From Cristatella mucedo (lineage: Eukaryota > Bryozoa > Phylactolaemata > Cristatellidae), in assembly GCA_009760855.2 (NCBI GenBank), contig WPIO01000009.1, forward strand, positions 1,209,001 through 1,273,000: 64,000 nt of DNA, written 5' to 3'. The notes beneath the pieces are model-generated. The model saw nothing but the letters and a program-made list of their open reading frames with translations, did not search any database and was not told the origin of the DNA. Both the position numbers and the translations under genes were made by a program. Each line of letters starts with the position of its first letter. Within the stretch, counting starts at the first letter, position 1. Positions 59,119 through 64,000 of this stretch are shown here, one piece after another.

Positions 59119-59604
59119 CTTGTTACCATTTTAATGCCTCTCGACGATAGGCTATGGGCTTTTCAGCTGAGTCTCGATTGAGAGCTATATGCGTAGCCAC
59201 TGAATTGGGACGCTTATAAGATGGATTCGATAAGATGAGGCTTATGAGTGGCATTATGTATGGTAGAGATAATTGTAACTTATGACCTGGCTACTATATA
59301 AGGCTTGTTCGTGACCTCTGTCGTGGCTGTGAAGCAACTGTCTGCCTGTTGGGTAGCCCTGACCGTGAATATGTTGGTGAGTTAGCAGGAAATCTACCGA
59401 TAGTTGCACTGAATTTTTCTATTTTTGGGATGAGTGTATTATTTTTTGATAAGTCGGAATTATCAGTTATGCATATTTATAATGAAATCATGTATGATAC
59501 CGATATCCACATTGCCACACTTCCATAGCAGCATGCATCTAAGTGCATATAGGGTGGTCTATTAGTCAGAAGGAACCATGCAAATGTTTTAATCTCATGC
59601 CCAC

Positions 59605-59778
59605 CTAGTTTGGCCATGTGGTTAAGGTGCTCGACTTAATGTACAGAGCTTAAGCTCATTCATCTGATACCAGAGGTAAAAGGCTCGGAGCCCACTGTTA
59701 TGTGTGAGGTGCAGGAAACAAGATTAAGGTTTCTTAAAGGGTACCTTGCGAACTACTGATAATATATTATATTTATAA
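59605..59778 (+). mobile_element. SINE-2, diverged copy
   Basis: Box A-like TGGCCATGTGGTTAAGGTGC, a diverged box B region GGCTCGGAGCCC near 59,681, then GTGTGAGGTGCAGGAAACAAG and an AT-rich tail. About 30 bp longer in the head than other copies. Confidence 0.6.
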
Positions 59779-60139
59779 CATGTATTACAATCAAAGATCA
59801 ATCGAATCAGGACTGTAAATATTAAGCAAAAAGAGAAGCTGCTCTTATATTGGCCGACCCAGAAATATCGTCAATTATCTGTTACATGCGAGTGGTATGA
59901 TGATTCATGCTTTATGTTTAAATATGCAGTTTGAATTGCTCTGCAAAATATACTTCTAGAGACTTGACGAATTTTCGGAGGTTCATGTACAACGTCAGCC
60001 ATTGAATAAGTATTGCTGATTGCTATTCTAGATGCCTTGTATGAATGTTAAATTTAGAGATGGGGCAGCATAAAAATATGCAGGCTGTTCTATCACTTCT
60101 TAGTAAACCTACCTAGCCGGTACTAATAATTTCACTGAA
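59779..60139. other. No gene recognised
   Basis: No identifiable content. Confidence 0.4.
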
Positions 60140-60799
60140 CAGAATTACTTATTCCTTTGTAATCGGCCACCTAAGAAGTTCTGCTTAGTGGGACAGTCTT
60201 TAAAAGCCACGAACAATTATTTTGCCACATAGTCAATGAGCTTCGGTGAATTGAACTACGTTTTACGAATGAAAACTTAAAAAAGCTGCGGGTATGTTTT
60301 AAAATTATTAATAACTTTTACGGTAAACAGCATCCTAAGGAACTTACTCTGTTCCGGTAATCTAAAACTCCATGTAAAAGCATAAATCTCGAAGGGTTAG
60401 TGGCATGTCTAGTATTAAGTTTCTAAAGCAAACTAGAACGAGCTTCGTCCAGCATGCTAAAGTGTACATACAGACACTCGGGCCAAAGGTAAGTGAGACT
60501 TTTCGTAAGAGGTTAGTAGGCCCAACATGTTTTGCCTGACTCGTGCAGAGGTAGGAACCATCTACGAGTTTCAACAACAAACGCCAAGCTTACGGAAGCG
60601 AAGGTAAAGCTTACTTTAATAGATGCACGTGGAATCAGGAATATCTAGAATCACATGGGAGCGAAAATTGCACTGCTAGAAATAAGCACAGCGAACAGGG
60701 AATTCCAACATTTCTGCGAACGTAGGTTGTGTGGATAGATCACAAAAAACTTCATTTCATTGCAAGGAACAGAAGGATTATATAAAAGTGAGGAGCACA

Positions 60800-61990
60800 T
60801 TATGTTTAATCTAATGTATCTCCGCCTGTAACTCCAGAAAAACCATACCCACTTGGTGTGTGCTACGCAGGATAGTTTTGTGTAGCCAACTCACAGCCTA
60901 AGCGGCTTTCGGTACGCATTCGGTAGCCAACAAACTTCATCTCACGCAGCAAAGAGAAAGTGAGAAGCATAGCAGATTCAGGAGATCAGTTGAGGTAGTG
61001 AGTAGCATGGAAATAGCAGCTCAGGACTTCTGAAAAGGATTAGCCATAGTCGGCAGCAGGAGAGTAGTTGTCGTTGCCTAAGAATTGTGGAAGCCTGTTC
61101 CACCTTCTAGGACCTGCCGAACTAAAGCTTCCGTCGCCAACGGTCTTAAAGTGAAAGAATGGAACAATAATTTACTGGCTATAGACCCCTGAAGGCATGA
61201 AGAGGCTGAAACTGATGCAGCAGTTCAGCTAGGTGTGGAGTAGCGAAGCCGTGGCGGCCTTGTGGGCAGCTTGTAAGCACACATGAGTAGCAAGGTCAGA
61301 TGGTGCGAAGGAACATGACTCTGCAGCCTAGGAGCACTGGGCGGATACCCTATGAACGCTACGACTCTATAAGTTGCTGCAGGATCGCGAATGGTGGAGG
61401 CCTGACGATGACTCGGCAGGTGACTTGTGCAGTGCTGCTAAAATCCAGACATCGGAGGCATCCATGGAAACATCCACCTACCCCAAACTGCTGCCAGCTG
61501 TCGGGCTCATTCGGAACGATCAATTGCTCGACAGTGCAAAAACAAGGCATGCATGCAACATAAGGTCTGCAGATGGAGTACCAGACGGGAGGGACGGCAG
61601 GATATCCTCGTCTCCGGCAGCCGTCTAGAGTGTGTTGACTGGGCTTGGCCGGCTTGGTTTGGAGAATCGGTGCTTGAGTCAGCAGGCTTGTTGTTCTGTC
61701 GGGCTACCCAGCCGGGTCCATGACGACAGGTCATGTAGCGGGCTGTCAAAAATCGGTAGGCTGGTGCGTGTGAGTAAAGTGAAATGTAAGCAATGCTGAA
61801 GATTTGAAAATCAATTGAATACTTGACAGGATGCCACAGCAACTTGAACAGAAGTAAGGTGATGCACAACCTATGCCACTGACAACTGAGCAGACGAGCT
61901 GCTGAGTTTAGCACCCGTTGGAATGAATTCAGCAAGCTGCCTGTAAGTAATATAAACTTGCTAGCCATGCCATTATGAATTCACGTATTG
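60800..61990 (-). mobile_element. LINE-B, longest copy, with possible internal insert
   Basis: 3' end at 60,800-60,840 (GGCGGAGATACATTA on the minus strand), C-terminal coding block near 61,130 with TVGDGSFSSAGPRRWNRLP, and RT end in the frame at 61,507-61,968 (RVLNSAARLLS, HPVKYSIDFQIFS, YSHAPAY). The two coding parts are separated by about 450 bp (61,290-61,735) of GC-richer sequence that does not read as LINE and is probably an insertion. Several stops; inactive. Confidence 0.65.
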
Positions 61991-63007
61991 CAGAGATTGT
62001 TAAAAAGCATAATTATCAAAATTGCAGGGCATTGACTAGTGCAATAGATTCTTCCATTATTTTGCAAATTCGATACTGGTTGAAAATCTACCGGAACTAA
62101 ACATACTGGTTGAACATGCTAACGGATTTCGCTGCTTCGATGTGATAGTGGCCAGTAAAACAGCACACTGGACTGTAGTTCCTAATGTTTATTGAACCAA
62201 GTTTAAGCAGCTGAAACCGTGGGAAAGAGAAGCTGAAGGATCTGAAAAGTACTTACCAACCCTCCCTGGTAACCTGATGCCACTCCAGCTAATCAAGCCA
62301 CATTTTATTGACGTGGAGGCCGTGTGAAGGTATCTGGCAGCATGCTCTAAATCGTCAAACCTTGCACCAGTCAGGCACCAGCTAAACAAGAAACTATGGA
62401 CGACCAACGATCAGTATTTTCAGTATCATAGTGAAACAAAACTGGTAATTTGATTGGAATACTGAAATGGATAAGCAGTGATGGTGTGCAATGCCATCCT
62501 GGTAATCAGTAAACATCCAGGTATTCGGATCAAAGAAGACAGCTAAAGTAAAACGGGGGCTAAGTGCATGTTCCTCCTGCTACCAACCCAGTAACCTATA
62601 TCTGTACATACTCAGCGACCATCTAGAATGATTTTAGCACCATTTCTTGGAACCTATTCTCACACTATGCAGATTTAATACATGTCCATAGGGGTTTGCA
62701 TGTACGGTGGGTGTGGCACTAAGCGTTCGATCAAGTTATGAGCTGTAGCTTTATATCACTGTCAAACTCCTGAATGAATTGAATGTAGACACAGCTATAC
62801 TTATAGGATTAAGCATAACAAAGAACCTGGAGCACAATAAAGGCCTTTTGATTGAAACAAAATAAATGTCGAGGGTATTTAAAAGGCAGTACTAGCCTTC
62901 TTCAAGCACATCTCAATTATAGTGCCTGTATATTTCACAAATCTGTACCAGTGCTTTAATACTCCTAAGTCTTCCAGTGTATTAGTCTTACTTATAAATA
63001 TACGAAA

Positions 63008-63175
63008 TAAAGTAAAATTCGCTTGCATAGAGCACACAAAAAGACTTCATCTCTATTGAGGTGCTTCACATGTGCGGCAGGGCTCAAGCCAACGACTTCT
63101 ATAATCAAGAGCATTCACCATGACCTCGGTCATCTCTGGCAAATATGTACTGACCTCAACCATCGAAGTGAAACA
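63008..63175 (-). mobile_element. SINE-2, minus strand, shared by both duplications
   Basis: On the minus strand: GACCGAGGTCATGGTG head, box B-like GGCTTGAGCCC, then CACATGTGAAGCACCTCAAT and AGAGATGAAG tail. Partner at 47,212-47,380. The plus-strand frame at 63,023-63,265 is a shadow of this element. Confidence 0.65.
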
Positions 63176-63371
63176 TCAAAAAACTTTTCCAAAAAAAACT
63201 CTTTGCTGCTTTCAGTATGCATTGAAATCTTTCGCCTATTAAGGCAAAACTGTTTTTTTTTCTAGTAAGATAAAATCAAACGCACTAGTTCCAAAAAAAC
63301 CTACTTGGATTTGAAAATGGGAGAACCCCAGCCCTCAAAGCGGTTCTAAGCCAAACTGGTTTTTTCCAATG

Positions 63372-63488
63372 GTTCGGATCAAGGTCTGGCAAAGGTCATG
63401 GGCTCGAGCCCCGTGGCCGACGTGAAGTGCGTAAATAGAGATTGAGCTTTCTTAATGAGTTATGCAAATGAATTAAATTTTTGTAATC
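63372..63488 (+). mobile_element. SINE-2, private to duplication B
   Basis: Box B GGGCTCGAGCCCC at 63,400-63,412, then GACGTGAAGTGCGTAAATAG and AGATTGAGCTTTCTTAATG with an ATGAATTAAATT-like tail. Partner sequence near 47,560 has no SINE, so it inserted after the duplication. Confidence 0.72.
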
Positions 63489-64000
63489 TGTAGGTCACGT
63501 TCCAAAGCGACATTTTGCTAAACCAAAAATCGGCTACATCGAAACATTTCTAACTTTTTGCACTCTTACAATGCCCAGTTCATATCTACTTAGACGTGAA
63601 GTCCACATCCAACTTGCTAAATGCATTTTCATCTTAACTTCTTGAGTTTCGCAGTTCAATACTTATTGATAGGTCTTACGAGCTATCAAACCAGCTCTAT
63701 AGAGCTGAAAAACTCTGTAGTTTGTCCTGCCTGTCGTATCTGGTGCTGTGCCACATTGAGCGACTACTTAAAAACTTCAGATAGCTTCTCACTAAGCAGC
63801 TTTTAGCATTTGTAATTTTTTTGCTCAAGTTTAGCCCAATTTAATTTCTCACACGGGCCTTAGTTTTGAAACTTATTTTCTATTGAATTAGTCCTTTATA
63901 CATTTTCTTTTCAGAATCAAGCTTAGTAGAAGTAATCTAGCCAACCTATAATCTAGTATTAGCTTGTTATTTAGCCTAACGACCTTTAAGGCCTTAAAAT

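Larger units (their letters stand above)
60140..63965. repeat. Duplication B (partner 44,800-48,165)
   Basis: Second copy of the 3.4-kb block; alignment continues to the window's right edge and may run on. Private additions include more of a LINE-B (60.8-61.7 kb) and a plus-strand SINE-2 at 63.37 kb. The minus-strand frame at 62,189-62,407 looks open but its partner near 46.4 kb is broken, so I do not call it a gene. Confidence 0.8.

Noticed and set aside
62189..62407. Possible exon with a good splice donor on the minus strand
   Set aside because: The partner duplication near 46.4 kb does not keep the frame, so coding is not supported.
47231..63265. Two similar plus-strand proteins at 47,231-47,467 and 63,023-63,265
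   Set aside because: They look conserved, but both are backward translations of the same SINE-2 copy shared by the duplication.

Overview
The window looks like intron-containing, AT-rich animal nuclear DNA. The evidence is L2/CR1-type LINEs with an APE endonuclease and reverse transcriptase, tRNA-derived SINEs, a short hAT element, long microsatellites and a two-exon secreted-peptide gene. No bacterial gene, rRNA, CRISPR array or conserved housekeeping gene was found. The species cannot be fixed from the sequence alone.

Two layers make up the window. The first is host DNA that has been duplicated. One duplicated block carries a small secreted cysteine-rich peptide gene on the minus strand. 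It occurs three times with recognisable gene structure (coding exons at 4.0-4.3, 21.96-22.16 and 49.87-50.07 kb), and a fourth locus near 39.1-40.0 kb holds only remnants. The three better copies share a noncoding 5' exon, splice sites, a signal-peptide exon and downstream AATAAA candidates. Only the 4.0 kb copy has an intact six-cysteine reading frame; the second is frameshifted and the third has one premature stop. A second, unrelated duplicated block is at 44.8-48.2 and 60.1-64.0 kb.

The second layer is transposons. One L2-like LINE family supplies about ten large copies and several copies of only about 80 bp of the 3' end. The best copy (51.5-55.0 kb, minus strand) has a 1,079-codon open frame and lies nested inside an older L2 copy, with a 6-bp candidate target duplication. 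A second nested insertion is at 36.95-38.18 kb. Two 5'-truncated copies (11.4 and 56.6 kb) are near-identical siblings. A second, decayed LINE family (LINE-B here) has five fragments. One SINE family (SINE-2 here) carries the same 3' tail motif as the L2 family, which suggests it borrows the L2 machinery. A 179-bp hAT element at 26.0 kb resembles the horizontally spread SPIN family.

Region by region: 0-2.3 kb, repeats and an L2 fragment; 2.3-14.4 kb, peptide-gene block 1 with LINE insertions; 14.7-18.3 kb, nothing recognisable; 18.3-24.8 kb, peptide-gene block 2 with two SINEs; 25-27.3 kb, microsatellite and hAT; 27.3-38.7 kb, LINE cluster; 39-41.6 kb, peptide-gene remnants, a SINE and LINE-B; 43.3-48.2 kb, L2 and duplication A; 48.6-51.2 kb, peptide-gene block 3; 51.3-57.7 kb, nested and sibling L2 copies; 58-64 kb, short repeats and duplication B.
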